Notes under the pieces: generated by a model | Database searches by the model: none | What the model was told of the DNA's origin: nothing | Seen by the model: the letters and a program-made list of their open reading frames with translations, nothing else | Origin: Bin87 sp965261195 | GTDB lineage: Bacteria > Chloroflexota > Dehalococcoidia > Lucifugimonadales > UBA3495 | Assembly: GCA_965261195.1 (NCBI GenBank) | Contig: OZ253455.1 | Location: 1-64,000 of the forward strand | Length of the DNA: 64,000 nt | Direction of reading: 5' to 3' | Shown here: positions 33,630-43,030 of the stretch, one piece after another | How the letters are laid out: every line of letters begins with the position of its first letter | Position numbering within the stretch: position 1 is the first letter of the stretch | Position numbers and translations under genes: made by a program

Positions 33630-36600
33630 GCTTGTCGCCCGATTTCTTGGTAGGCCCACGCGGGTCGCCTCAGCAGGTTGAAGGTGTCCAGGGTTAGCGG
33701 GTTGGCCTGACCGCAGGCGGCGATCGCTTCAGCCAGCAATCCGCCCGGACGCGACACATCCCAAAGCGGGTGAATCACGAGAACTCGCTTGTTCCCTATC
33801 TCCAATCCTGGCAACTGGCCGAAAGTGTGTGTCTGAGCGTGGAACGACGCGCAGAATGAGTTTCTTAGGCTCGTTGCTTGTTCAACCCACCCGTCCAAGT
33901 CAGGCGTGGAGAAATCACCGTCCAACCCGCAACGGAATCCAGCCGATTGCAACTCACGCAGCAACGAGATTCCCAACCTCCAGTCTAGCAAGCCGTGGTA
34001 GGCCATGTTCCGGTAGTTTCGGAGGCAGGTGTAGCAAGATGAATCGCAGTTAGACCGGTGGAACTGGCTGGTCATCGTGCCTATGAAGGTGTTTGGCCCA
34101 GCGTTGTTATTTGTGATTGATGCCAGCAAGTCGTGCCAGTTGTCTCTGACCCAAGCGGTGAATCCAGCACCGTTAAGCAGGTGGTCGCTGACGATAATTT
34201 CTCCGGCTTTTTCCCCGCTAGGCAGCTCGATTTGCCGCACGTTGCTGATGTCGAATTCGTCGGGGTCAATGTCAAGTTCGCTCGCGGCTACTGCCTTTAC
34301 GATGAAAGCGGCGGAATAATAAGCGGCTTTTAAGCCAGCGGAAGCTACCGGGTCGAGCCGCAGACCGGGCGGTACGGCTTCGGGTTGGACCCGCAGGACG
34401 TCAGTTGTTTTGGGTGCCACAATCGCGATGGACTCTACCTCTGTAACTTGGGTGAATCTGAGTTGGTCTTCCTGTTGGAACCGTTTATCAATCCACTGGT
34501 TATCCAGCCGTTGCTGGCTGTTGTTTCCTCTCTGCGTGGTCCCAGTTGATCCACAGAACAGATTGCCATTGCGACTGTTGACACGGTACACCCTGCCCGA
34601 TCCGGTAAACGCGACCGCGCTGTTCGTACCCGTTACAGACTGGCAAGGTTGCGGGTCTGATTCGGCAATAGTGGCGACACCGGTCGCCAGAAATTCTGCT
34701 TCTTCTTGGGCATCCGAACCCGGCCCTAGACTGGCTCGGAACCCCAGCGGAACTACGAACTGGAACTTGCTGAACGCAGGCGTACTGTCGCTGGTGCAGC
34801 CGCATTTGGGACAGTATGTGTCTGCCGGATCCGCATCGTGTGTGACTGTATGATGGCATTGCTCACAATGCGACATCCATCGCCGGGCAGGCAGCGGATC
34901 GGCCGAACTCGGTTGCCAGCGGTTGTTCCGTTGCAGCAAGGGAGCGGTAAATCCGATAGCTTCGTAGATGCGTTTGTCTTTGGTTCGCTGTGAACCTGGA
35001 GCAAACTCAGTGACAGCCAAGTCGAGGTCACGGTCAATAGTGAGGGACCTAGTACGGCGTAGCCCGTGGTAGAAAAGCCTTACGCGGGAAGGCATACCGT
35101 ACATCGGCAGAACCGCGTACTCTGCTAGCCGTTCGGCCAGTCCTTCGCCGGTAATCTCCGGGTTGACGCAGGCATCCTTAATCGCATCGTATAGTTGCAG
35201 GCGCGCGTAATCTACCAGAACGTCTGGCGGCATCGTTGCCCCTAGTCCGGCGCACAGAGCAATCGCGATTTCGCCCACTTCCCAGGACTGGGCAAGCCAA
35301 TTCCGGACTGCGTCTCGGCGGCTCTGGTCGTCAATCCACGTAGACGCTAAACCGAATTCGCCATGGCTGTCCGGTGGACGTGTGCTTTCAGACCATTCTA
35401 CTCCAGCGGCTCGAAACGCTTGCCTAAGGCACTCCTTAGCCATTAGCCTTTGGGCTATTTCCTGGCGGCTGGTGGACAAGAATGGGACTGGGGGCGGGTC
35501 GCCGGTAATGCGGCCCGGATTCTGATAATAGAACTCATCATGGCTCCGACCACGACAGACGGTGAGTACCGTGGCGAAAGGTTGACCACGTCGTCCAGCT
35601 CGCCCAGCTCTTTGCTGGTAGTTGAAACGCTGTGGCGGCATATTGCCCTGAACAACGCTTTGCAGGCTTCCGATGTCGACGCCTACCTCCATCGTGGTAG
35701 TGACACTGAGCAAGTCGATTGCGTCAACTACAGGGACTAACGGCCGGCGTTGATCAGATTTGAGGTCTACAGTGATGTCACGGAACAACCTTTGTCGTTC
35801 GGGCTGGTCATCTGTCTGTGCAGTGAGTTCCTCGGCGTGCAGACGTATTGGTTGCCTTCTCACGGCCGCTTCTTTGGCATAGTAATTGTGCGCGTAGAGG
35901 TCTGCGCAAGTCGCGTCTGGTTCGATCGCTAGGTTGCGCTGGCAGAAGCCGCTGGTACAGACGCCGGGGTTGTACAGGTGGGGACGCCGGCATCCAGGGC
36001 AGTGCCATACCGGGTCCTGCGGTAACGCAATGCGGACCAGCAATCGCCCGGGCTCCATTCTGAAATATGTATGACCGCCGGTGTTGCACACTCCCTCTCG
36101 GACTGCTGCCAGAAGTTCGTCTTCGTTGGCACCGCTGGAGACAGCGCATTTTTTGACGAAGTTGCGCAGTGCGGCCCGTGCTGAATTCCAGTCTGGCCAG
36201 TCGTCGGCAGGATAGGCTCCGGGGTCAACTTGCGGGTAGCGGTAGTAATCACCAAGCATTCTCAGCGTACCGTTAAGGACGTTGGTCATTTGACTTTCGT
36301 TTATCCCACAGGCACGAGCCAAACGCTGGACTTCACCGTCTGGGAGTTCCAGCATGACGTACCCGAGACCACTTGCTTCGAACCCAAAGTATGACCGGGA
36401 AAACAGCACTCCGCAGATCTCGCTCGTGACCTTTTCCATTAGCTTGGTGCGTCCGCGGTCTTTCCCGGCGGTAGAAAGAGTAGGGTTCCATCCTCCGTCT
36501 GCGGTGTCGAAATCGAACAGAGTTGTCCACCTGCGCCAGGCGTCATCGTAGTTGAATTCTTGGAACAGGACGTCTTGACCGGCCGGGTTGACACCAAGCT

Positions 36601-38242
36601 CCTTCAGCCTCTGGACAAGTGCCCCTGTTTTTTTGTCGGCGTCGTCGCCTTCAAAAAGGAGCTTTAACGGGACGGCGCGGCTAGTGTTACGAACAGCGAA
36701 CTCAGCCAACTTACCTTCAGCATCTGCGATGGATTGTTTTAAGATTGCCCGTGCTTGGTCCGGCAGGTCCTGCATCGCGTTGATGTTCATGTTGGCCGTT
36801 GCCACCAAGTCGGGAGGAGGTTCCTCGACAGCTGCTTTCAGCAGCTCTTCATACATGGCTTCCCGTACCAAGTCTGTGTAGTGCGACCTTTCGATCCCAT
36901 TGGCGAGTTCCGCTGCGTCTTGCCGGCTGTCCGAGAATGCAACCAGCTTCCTGGATCCCTCCGGTAGGAAGTAGAACATTTCCTTGGACAAAATCTGAGT
37001 GACCCGTCCAAAGCCGGTACGGAACCCCCGTATCGGAGACTTACGGTACAGGCGGTACCTGTAGTCCACCGCGCACAGTGGACAACGCGCTGGCAAAGCG
37101 CCTATGCCGATTTCAGGTGGGTCGGGAATCACAAAGGCGTAGCCCGGCACTGACCCGGTGACGCCCAGTTTGACTTGGCCAGTAGTAGGGTCCAAATTGG
37201 CTTGCACCCATCGTGCGGGTTGGGTCTCGCCGTTGGGTGAGGGCTGCCGCCACGGGCTTTGTGCTTCAGGGTTCAGCGAAGCATGGCCGGCCGGCCAAAA
37301 AACAGCGTACTCGGAGTATGATCGACGGTCCACGAAGCGGGCCGGTTGACGGTCGGGCAGGCCCTCAATGTCAGCATCTGTGATCAACAACTCCCAGCCT
37401 TGATTGTCAGGCAACTCGAACCTGCTGCCCCCGAACATCGTGGTCCCGCAAACCTCACAGTACAGCATATCCAGTACACGGTGACGCTCTTCTTGGTTGT
37501 CACACAGTATCCGAGCATTGATGAAAAGCCGGCCGGCGGTTCGCCCGCCTTCAATCGCCTCAGTGTCACAACCGCATCCCGGTTGTGTACAAGCCCAAAG
37601 GCCCTCGGTGTTCTTGAAGAACCAGTGCATCCGGAATCGTGGTAAGCGGGTACTATCCCCGCACAATTCGCGCAACGCCAACAGCCCTTGCGTTGCAGTA
37701 CGGGTGGTATCTCCTGGGGAATCATCGCCAAAAAGGCGCCGCCCGAATTCCGTTAGGCTAGTTGCCCGGGTGGTTTCTCCCTCCATACAAGCGGCCAGCA
37801 ATCGCGCACCGGCTTGCCAGCCAGGAGATTCCAGGATGCCTTCGAGGTCAACTGGTGAGCCAGCAGGTGCCACGCCTTCTGATTTTAAAAACTCGGCAGC
37901 ATCTGCTGCTGTGTTCAGGTTGCCGTTTTCTGAGACAGCCACGAATGGCTCGGTAGGAAGGTATTCAGCGAAGTCATCGCGCGGCACGTCAGCCGCGTAT
38001 CCTGGGATTATTTGTGAACTGGTCCATTTGGACCCGAAGAACTCTGAGAGGAAGCGTAGGCTTTCTGGGCTGTCGGGTTCCAGCGACGCGCTGGAACCTA
38101 ACACACGGAGTTTTGGGCTGTCTGGCGTGAGGCCTAACCTGAGTAGCAATAGCTTCAGCAGGTATGAGACTTCCGTCCCGGTGGTGCCCCGGTGGAGATG
38201 GAGTTCGTCAATTATGAGATGGAAGACGCTGTCTTCTTTTTT
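33626..38242 (-). CDS. druE: DruE-like helicase, DEAH box to DUF1998 C-terminus (separated by frameshift)
   Basis: The listed first Met is at 38149, but in-frame coding reaches to 38242, where VFHLIIDELHLHRGTTGTEV carries Walker B (DELH). Then SSA motif III (LGSSASLE), zinc-like Cys clusters (CTQPGCGC; CEVCG), helicase motifs V-VI (TTTMEVGVDIGSLQSVVQGN; QQRAGRAGRRGQP), a second Cys cluster (HCEQCHH...CPKCGC) and a DUF1998-like C-terminus (NCDSSCYTCLRNYRNMAYHG). DrmB of DISARM shares DUF1998 but is short and separate from its helicase; the fused long form is that of Druantia DruE. With 38208-39254 it would be ~1,870 aa. Confidence 0.8.
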   Translation of the reverse strand, partial: KKEDSVFHLIIDELHLHRGTTGTEVSYLLKLLLLRLGLTPDSPKLRVLGSSASLEPDSPESLRFLSEFFGSKWTSSQIIPGYAADVPRDDFAEYLPTEPFVAVSENGNLNTAADAAEFLKSEGVAPAGSPVDLEGILESPGWQAGARLLAACMEGETTRATSLTEFGRRLFGDDSPGDTTRTATQGLLALRELCGDSTRLPRFRMHWFFKNTEGLWACTQPGCGCDTEAIEGGRTAGRLFINARILCDNQEERHRVLDMLYCEVCGTTMFGGSRFELPDNQGWELLITDADIEGLPDRQPARFVDRRSYSEYAVFWPAGHASLNPEAQSPWRQPSPNGETQPARWVQANLDPTTGQVKLGVTGSVPGYAFVIPDPPEIGIGALPARCPLCAVDYRYRLYRKSPIRGFRTGFGRVTQILSKEMFYFLPEGSRKLVAFSDSRQDAAELANGIERSHYTDLVREAMYEELLKAAVEEPPPDLVATANMNINAMQDLPDQARAILKQSIADAEGKLAEFAVRNTSRAVPLKLLFEGDDADKKTGALVQRLKELGVNPAGQDVLFQEFNYDDAWRRWTTLFDFDTADGGWNPTLSTAGKDRGRTKLMEKVTSEICGVLFSRSYFGFEASGLGYVMLELPDGEVQRLARACGINESQMTNVLNGTLRMLGDYYRYPQVDPGAYPADDWPDWNSARAALRNFVKKCAVSSGANEDELLAAVREGVCNTGGHTYFRMEPGRLLVRIALPQDPVWHCPGCRRPHLYNPGVCTSGFCQRNLAIEPDATCADLYAHNYYAKEAAVRRQPIRLHAEELTAQTDDQPERQRLFRDITVDLKSDQRRPLVPVVDAIDLLSVTTTMEVGVDIGSLQSVVQGNMPPQRFNYQQRAGRAGRRGQPFATVLTVCRGRSHDEFYYQNPGRITGDPPPVPFLSTSRQEIAQRLMAKECLRQAFRAAGVEWSESTRPPDSHGEFGLASTWIDDQSRRDAVRNWLAQSWEVGEIAIALCAGLGATMPPDVLVDYARLQLYDAIKDACVNPEITGEGLAERLAEYAVLPMYGMPSRVRLFYHGLRRTRSLTIDRDLDLAVTEFAPGSQRTKDKRIYEAIGFTAPLLQRNNRWQPSSADPLPARRWMSHCEQCHHTVTHDADPADTYCPKCGCTSDSTPAFSKFQFVVPLGFRASLGPGSDAQEEAEFLATGVATIAESDPQPCQSVTGTNSAVAFTGSGRVYRVNSRNGNLFCGSTGTTQRGNNSQQRLDNQWIDKRFQQEDQLRFTQVTEVESIAIVAPKTTDVLRVQPEAVPPGLRLDPVASAGLKAAYYSAAFIVKAVAASELDIDPDEFDISNVRQIELPSGEKAGEIIVSDHLLNGAGFTAWVRDNWHDLLASITNNNAGPNTFIGTMTSQFHRSNCDSSCYTCLRNYRNMAYHGLLDWRLGISLLRELQSAGFRCGLDGDFSTPDLDGWVEQATSLRNSFCASFHAQTHTFGQLPGLEIGNKRVLVIHPLWDVSRPGGLLAEAIAACGQANPLTLDTFNLLRRPAWAYQEIGRQA

Positions 38243-39254
38243 CTAGCCATTGCCGCGTCTTTTCAAAGATGCTTTCGTCCGCGTCCCGCATCAGCATCAC
38301 GCTCAGCATACTGAAGTTCGTGATGAGGATGTCCGGGGGGTCGTCCTGCATATCCCAACGGGAGCGCATCTCTGCCCCATCCAAGCGCGGGAAGAAGTAA
38401 CGGACCTCTGGTCTCCCGGTGTTTTCCGCGTGTTCCGTGGCCGCCTCAGCGGCGCTTTCGGCTTCCTTAAGGGCAGAAACCAGCCTATCAATCCGATCGC
38501 GATCAGGGTTTTTAGTAGAGCGATGTTCGTGTCCAGGAACTGGCGTTTCTGAATTGTACCGTCCAAAGTAGAAGCGGTTGCCGTGGCAGTTCTGGTCGAA
38601 CCAATTTCTTGCCTCAGGAGAGTCTAGGCCAGTACGTAGTCGGCTCATCTGGTCTTCGACTAGAGCGTTCATCGGGTACAGGATAAGACCACGTACTGCG
38701 GCGTCGCGTTGTTCGTTGGCTCTTTGCGCAACACGCAGGCTCTCTTGGGCTTGCCTACCTTGAGGCCAGCGGCGGCTATGCCACCAGTCGTCTTGGCTCG
38801 CGAGCTTTGGGCCGGGTTGGCTCCATCCAGCAGATTCTCTGACGAGGAAGGCAATTAGAGGTAGCAAGAAGGCTTCAGTTTTCCCGGAACCAGTCCCGGC
38901 TGTGACTACGGCGTTCTCGCCGGCCAGAACTTTCCGAAGCATCGCGATTTGGTGTTCGTAGAGATCGTACTCGCCGGCTAGTCCACATGAAACTAGATCT
39001 TGGAACGCTTCAATCTCCGCTTGGGAAAAACCCGGTAGTTCGTTGGCGGTTAAGTCCCGGATTCTCTTTCCTGAAGTGCGGTAGCGCGTGATGGGTTCGA
39101 TCCATGGTTCTTGGCAAATCGCTCCAGGCCGCCTAAGCAAACGTTCGCGCTCCGCTTCCAGCCCAGGGTATTGGGTGCCGAAGGCGGTTTTCACGTAGTC
39201 GATGTAGCTGTCGCGGACTTTGTCGAAGGCTCGTATGACGTCCATCGGTTTCAC
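38208..39254 (-). CDS. druE: DruE-like helicase, N-terminal part (Walker A)
   Basis: GTG at 39254 overlaps the preceding gene's stop as GTGA; an ATG (MDVIRAFDKVR) lies three codons on. Features are an N-terminal FGTQYPGLEAERERLLRR, the Q-like LYEHQIAMLRKVLAGE, Walker A TAGTGSGKTEAFLLPLIAF, motif Ia GLILYPMNALVEDQMSRLR and ILITNFSMLSVMLMRDADES. The frame runs out after KTRQWLEKRRQRLPSHN because of an A6 run (T6 on plus, 38237-38242). With A5 it would read WLEKEDSVFH into the DELH box. As written it lacks Walker B and cannot be an active helicase alone. Confidence 0.8.
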   Translation of the reverse strand: MKPMDVIRAFDKVRDSYIDYVKTAFGTQYPGLEAERERLLRRPGAICQEPWIEPITRYRTSGKRIRDLTANELPGFSQAEIEAFQDLVSCGLAGEYDLYEHQIAMLRKVLAGENAVVTAGTGSGKTEAFLLPLIAFLVRESAGWSQPGPKLASQDDWWHSRRWPQGRQAQESLRVAQRANEQRDAAVRGLILYPMNALVEDQMSRLRTGLDSPEARNWFDQNCHGNRFYFGRYNSETPVPGHEHRSTKNPDRDRIDRLVSALKEAESAAEAATEHAENTGRPEVRYFFPRLDGAEMRSRWDMQDDPPDILITNFSMLSVMLMRDADESIFEKTRQWLEKRRQRLPSHN

Positions 39255-40231
39255 CTGGTATGACGGGTTGCTTGGTCCAGTTTGGCGGCCACTTTGTTGA
39301 AGATGCTCGTCGGCACGTGATTAAACCCTAAGTAGCGACCCATTGGGTTGGAGTGCACTTCTTCGGCTAGGGTTGGGCAGTGCCCACTGCACAGGCCGAA
39401 TGCCCTGGCTAGCAATGTAGGGAGTGGTGCTCCGAGTGGCACGAGCACCATGCGGGTTTCCGGAAAGTACCGTAGTACGCGTTGCCTGGTCGTGGCGAGG
39501 ACAGCGTACCGTCCCCAGTCTTGGTCGACTTCTGCTGACCGGTCGCCTTGCCACAGGCGGTAATGCCACACTGTGGTCGACGGGTTCTGGTACCTGCTCA
39601 GCCGTGGTTGCGGTCTGGTTTCGCTAGGGGCACGGAATTGTAGCCGTTCCGTATCAAAATCCTCACATCGCCAATTGATTTCCCTGTCATTGGACCACAT
39701 TAGGCTTCGTCGGTATTCAGACAATGAGATTGACACGTGCGCCAGCAGACGGGCCGGGGGCGTTGTCGCGTATTGGGTCCCGGCTTTAACCGCCACGGTT
39801 TTTATACTGGCTGCGTCTTCCGTGCGCAGTTCTACGCGGGCTGGAGCATACGGGCTCGCAGTTAACTGGGACTCAATCACCGTCTCCACGCCTGCGTTTT
39901 GTGCTTCTGTCCGTAAGTCTTCTATGAAGTTGGGTGACCTGGCTCCGCACAGTACGGCCCTGGGAGCGCCTAACCCGGGCAGAGCGGCCAGCACCGGCGG
40001 GGCAACATGCACTTGTATGTTATTGGGGCCCAGCTCCAAGTCAACATGACCAAGTGCGTTCAACTCGCGAAGGGCACGCCAGCGGTGACCGGTAGCGGTT
40101 TCCGTAGGATCGTAGTCGGTGGTTGTCGCGCTCTTGCGCTGCACCTCGTCAAAGCACTGTTTGAATTGGCGCCAAGAAGTTTGACGCCATGCAGACAGCG
40201 CGAACAGTAGGATGTCACCGTTGTCATACAT
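39251..40231 (-). CDS. DruG-position protein, 326 aa
   Basis: The start at 40231 (MYDNGDILLFALSAWRQTSW) is chosen because its ATG overlaps the 682-aa gene's stop by 8 bp (ATGTATGA). The ORF extension beyond is a frame artefact. N-terminal winged-helix-like region (WRQFKQCFDEVQ, HRWRALRELNALGHVDLE), central PGLGAPRAVLCGARSPNFIE, and C-terminal RVLRYFPETRMVLVPLGAPL then GRYLGFNHVPTSIFNKV. I know of no assigned function. Position between the 682-aa gene and the helicase corresponds to DruG in Druantia type II, an inference from gene order. Confidence 0.7.
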   Translation of the reverse strand: MYDNGDILLFALSAWRQTSWRQFKQCFDEVQRKSATTTDYDPTETATGHRWRALRELNALGHVDLELGPNNIQVHVAPPVLAALPGLGAPRAVLCGARSPNFIEDLRTEAQNAGVETVIESQLTASPYAPARVELRTEDAASIKTVAVKAGTQYATTPPARLLAHVSISLSEYRRSLMWSNDREINWRCEDFDTERLQFRAPSETRPQPRLSRYQNPSTTVWHYRLWQGDRSAEVDQDWGRYAVLATTRQRVLRYFPETRMVLVPLGAPLPTLLARAFGLCSGHCPTLAEEVHSNPMGRYLGFNHVPTSIFNKVAAKLDQATRHTR

Positions 40232-42272
40232 TGCGGGCCGTCTCCTGGAGTTGTTGCCACAACCCGCGTTGGTACTGGTCCCGTGGAGGCGTGATGCGCT
40301 TGCGCTGGTGCCAGATGACTTTTTTCCAGTCCTGCACTTCCCTCCGCGTTGGAGCAAAAGACGGGTTCTCCGGTTGTGTCACGTCCAAGAGTTCCCCTGC
40401 GAACATCGCGGTAAGCTTTTTACCCTGCTTTTTGATTGCCCAAGCAGGGATCCAGTTCGTAGGGAATGCCCCCCTTGGCCAAGTTACGATCTGCCCGGGG
40501 CGCTGGCCGATTAAGAATCCTTGCATACCGCCCATTTCGTATGCCAAATCCTCGAACATCTCGGCGGCGGTGGTAATCGGTTCGTAGGTCGTACTGCTGA
40601 CGTAAGCCCCCGTGATGGAAGGTTCATCTTCGCTGTTCGACGCACTGGTGCCTGTGGAGCCAAGGAAAAATCTAGGCTCCATTTGTTTCACGCTGAAGTT
40701 GCCGGTTAGGAACAGCGACAGGCGATCCACTGGTTGACCATCCCGTGCTTCCAGAGAAATCCTGGACTCCGTTGGCAAATCACCGGTAAGAGTGAAAATC
40801 CCCCCGTCTTCCGATGGCGGAAGCAGCTGGTCATCGAGGTAGACCTCCGTGTCTGGCGTGCCGCCCACTAGCGATACCGAGGGTGGCGCGAAATGGAAAA
40901 AGTTGTTGCCGGCGCGGCTACGGATACCGCCTACTAGCCGGAGACGTGTCCCAGTTGTGAAGGACAAAGAGGTGAATTCGTCTCTAACTGCTTCGTCGCT
41001 AGTGGCCGATTCTACGCTAGCAAATCTCCATCCTGCCGGCAGGCCACGGGCGATCGCTATTTCTTGGAACCCTTGGCATTGCGTGGTTGCCCACCGTTCC
41101 AAACGCGGCCAAACGGCTCCGGAGTAAGCCAAGTAGAAAGACTGTTCCCGGGGCACCATGTGGGTTTCTACAAAGCCGTTGATGCCTTCTCGGATGCCAT
41201 TGGTGAATATCCTGACATCGCGTCCTGGTAGCCTCAACTGCAATCCAAGGACGTCGTCTTTCATCGTTTTCCCGTTGGTCCAGTCAATATGGCTAGCCGC
41301 CAAGATTTCGCCGGTTGAGTGATTCTTGATGGGCAGCGACCAACCGTTCCCGGCTTCTCCGGCTTCCAGTTCACCGTCAATTAACAATCCGTCATCAGGA
41401 AATTCGCGACTTAACTTGCACCGTATGTACGCATTGATGGTACCGGCTACACGGTCTAAGTCCATGCAAATCCTGAGTCCAGCGAAAGCGGGCGGATACT
41501 GTTCCTGACCGTGAGCAAGGACCGTTTCCGGTACCGTCCCATCCCATGCAGAAAGTTCTTCGGCCACAGCGTCCAGCAAGGCGTTGTACAAGTCGGCGTC
41601 TTGTCGGTTTTCTACTAGGCGGACCGTTTTTGCTCGCAGTATCTGCCGAGCAATCGGACGGCGGAGTGAGCGTGCTAACTCGTCTGCCGGATAGTCCCCT
41701 CCTGGTTCCAAGCCTGCGTCGCAAAAGATCGGTGGCAGGCCTCTCCTTTCCTCTTCTACCAACAAAGACTGGGACAGAGGGTATCCGACGTAGATGTACC
41801 CACCGATTGAACGAGCTTGGAATACTCCCAGTTTGCCCTGCTGGTCGTGAACTGACCAGTCCTCCAAGTCTTCCCAAAGCTGTCGCATACGGTCAAAGTA
41901 GGGCACCATTCCGTTGCGGCGTTCAACCATTAGTTCCCATAGGCGGGGGTAGTAGGCTTGGGGTGCAAAATCACCGCCTATGTCGCCAGCGAGCACGAAT
42001 AAACTCAGGTAGCCAACGTAAGGCGGGTAGGGGGAATCGTTGTGACGCCAGTCTGTGAATGCTTCCAGAGCTCGCTGGCAGACACGTTCGCAGTAGGGTA
42101 GGTCAGTTGGGGATCCCGCAACGGCGACGCGGAATGTGCCTGCCTCTGGCATGGCCCGCTCCATCTCGTCAATTAATGCTTGATTGACGTACAGATGCAC
42201 ATTGCGTCCGGCCATATCTGGGTTGAAGAAGCGCTCGGCCAGCGCGTCATTCCATTTTTGGTAGGTGTTCAT
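40224..42272 (-). CDS. DruF-position protein, 682 aa
   Basis: The start at 42272 (MNTYQKWNDALAERFFNPD) follows AGGA and lies 20 bp after the glycosylase stop. Segments are DMAGRNVHLYVNQALIDEME, YPPYVGYLSLFVLAGDIGGD, FAPQAYYPRLWELMVE, IGGYIYVGYPLSQSLLVEEE, then C-terminal IGQRPGQIVTWPRGAFPTNW and a basic tail (WKKVIWHQRKRITPPRDQ). No recognised catalytic motif. Length and place between methyltransferase and helicase correspond to DruF. A scaffold or DNA-recognition role is only a guess. Confidence 0.7.
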   Translation of the reverse strand: MNTYQKWNDALAERFFNPDMAGRNVHLYVNQALIDEMERAMPEAGTFRVAVAGSPTDLPYCERVCQRALEAFTDWRHNDSPYPPYVGYLSLFVLAGDIGGDFAPQAYYPRLWELMVERRNGMVPYFDRMRQLWEDLEDWSVHDQQGKLGVFQARSIGGYIYVGYPLSQSLLVEEERRGLPPIFCDAGLEPGGDYPADELARSLRRPIARQILRAKTVRLVENRQDADLYNALLDAVAEELSAWDGTVPETVLAHGQEQYPPAFAGLRICMDLDRVAGTINAYIRCKLSREFPDDGLLIDGELEAGEAGNGWSLPIKNHSTGEILAASHIDWTNGKTMKDDVLGLQLRLPGRDVRIFTNGIREGINGFVETHMVPREQSFYLAYSGAVWPRLERWATTQCQGFQEIAIARGLPAGWRFASVESATSDEAVRDEFTSLSFTTGTRLRLVGGIRSRAGNNFFHFAPPSVSLVGGTPDTEVYLDDQLLPPSEDGGIFTLTGDLPTESRISLEARDGQPVDRLSLFLTGNFSVKQMEPRFFLGSTGTSASNSEDEPSITGAYVSSTTYEPITTAAEMFEDLAYEMGGMQGFLIGQRPGQIVTWPRGAFPTNWIPAWAIKKQGKKLTAMFAGELLDVTQPENPSFAPTRREVQDWKKVIWHQRKRITPPRDQYQRGLWQQLQETARNV

Positions 42273-42292
42273 AACCGGTGATCCTGATGGCG

Positions 42293-42994
42293 CTAGCTTT
42301 CCCTTACGTTTATGGTGGCGTGCCTGCGGTAAACGCATTTTGTGGCAATTGGACATTCATTGCAATCAGGAGAACGAGGTTTACATACGGCTGCGGCAAA
42401 GTCCAGCAAACCGTAGTTGTGTTCCTTGAACCGTCGCCGGGGGAGTATTGCCCAGGCTATGTCCCATACCTCGGCTGCTCGCCTTATGTCTTTCGGCGAT
42501 TGGATGCCTGCGATCCTGGAAATAGCACGCACTACGCTGAGGTCCACTATGGGAAATCTCTGACCGTAGGCGAAGCAGGCCACCGCGTGGGCAGTGTACA
42601 CCCCGACGTACGGGAGTTTCATCAAGTCCTTGGGGTTTGCTGGGATTGGTTCGCCTGTTTGCCTGATAGCTGATGAGAGAGCAATCAGTGCGCCGGTTCT
42701 CTGGTTCCCGAAGCCCAACTCCGATATGTATCCAAACAGTTCGTCCGGGTCGGCCGCCGCCATTTCCACGGCGTTAGGGTACTGTGCTATGAGCGATGGC
42801 CATACCTTGGCTACTTTGCCGGCGTGCGTTTGCTTCAATAGGATTTCCGCCACCAAAATCCCGAATGCGCTGGTGCTCTCCTCGCGCCAAGGGAAAGAAC
42901 GCCCGTGCGCCGTGTAGTGGCACTGGAAGAAGTCACTGTGCATTCCAGTATTCGGAAGCGTGCGCTTCTCTTGTTGTCCACTTTCGCTTTCCAT
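42293..42994 (-). CDS. HhH-GPD 4Fe-4S DNA glycosylase (MutY/Mig-like, G:T repair candidate)
   Basis: 233 aa, Nth/MutY superfamily. FPWREESTSAFGILVAEILL and KQTHAGKVAKVWPSLI open the fold. The helix-hairpin-helix is LPYVGVYTAHAVACFAYGQ; the catalytic Asp is in PIVDLSVVRAISR. The C-terminal cluster is CKPRSPDCNECPIATKC (Cys spacing 6-2-5, standard). The residue equivalent to the EndoIII lyase Lys is Tyr, as in thymine glycosylases such as Mig.MthI that accompany cytosine methyltransferases. It is short for MutY (no NUDIX-like C-terminal domain). It probably removes T from G:T produced by 5mC deamination; specificity is inferred from context. Confidence 0.8.
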   Translation of the reverse strand: MESESGQQEKRTLPNTGMHSDFFQCHYTAHGRSFPWREESTSAFGILVAEILLKQTHAGKVAKVWPSLIAQYPNAVEMAAADPDELFGYISELGFGNQRTGALIALSSAIRQTGEPIPANPKDLMKLPYVGVYTAHAVACFAYGQRFPIVDLSVVRAISRIAGIQSPKDIRRAAEVWDIAWAILPRRRFKEHNYGLLDFAAAVCKPRSPDCNECPIATKCVYRRHATINVRES

Positions 42995-43030
42995 GGCGGA
43001 GCCTTGCGCAGGGGGCGACAGTGTAGAGGA

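Noticed and set aside
33626..39254. DISARM system (DrmA/DrmB) instead of Druantia
   Set aside because: DISARM has separate helicase and DUF1998 proteins and a PLD-type DrmC. Here helicase and the DUF1998-like part are in one long protein and no PLD protein is present.
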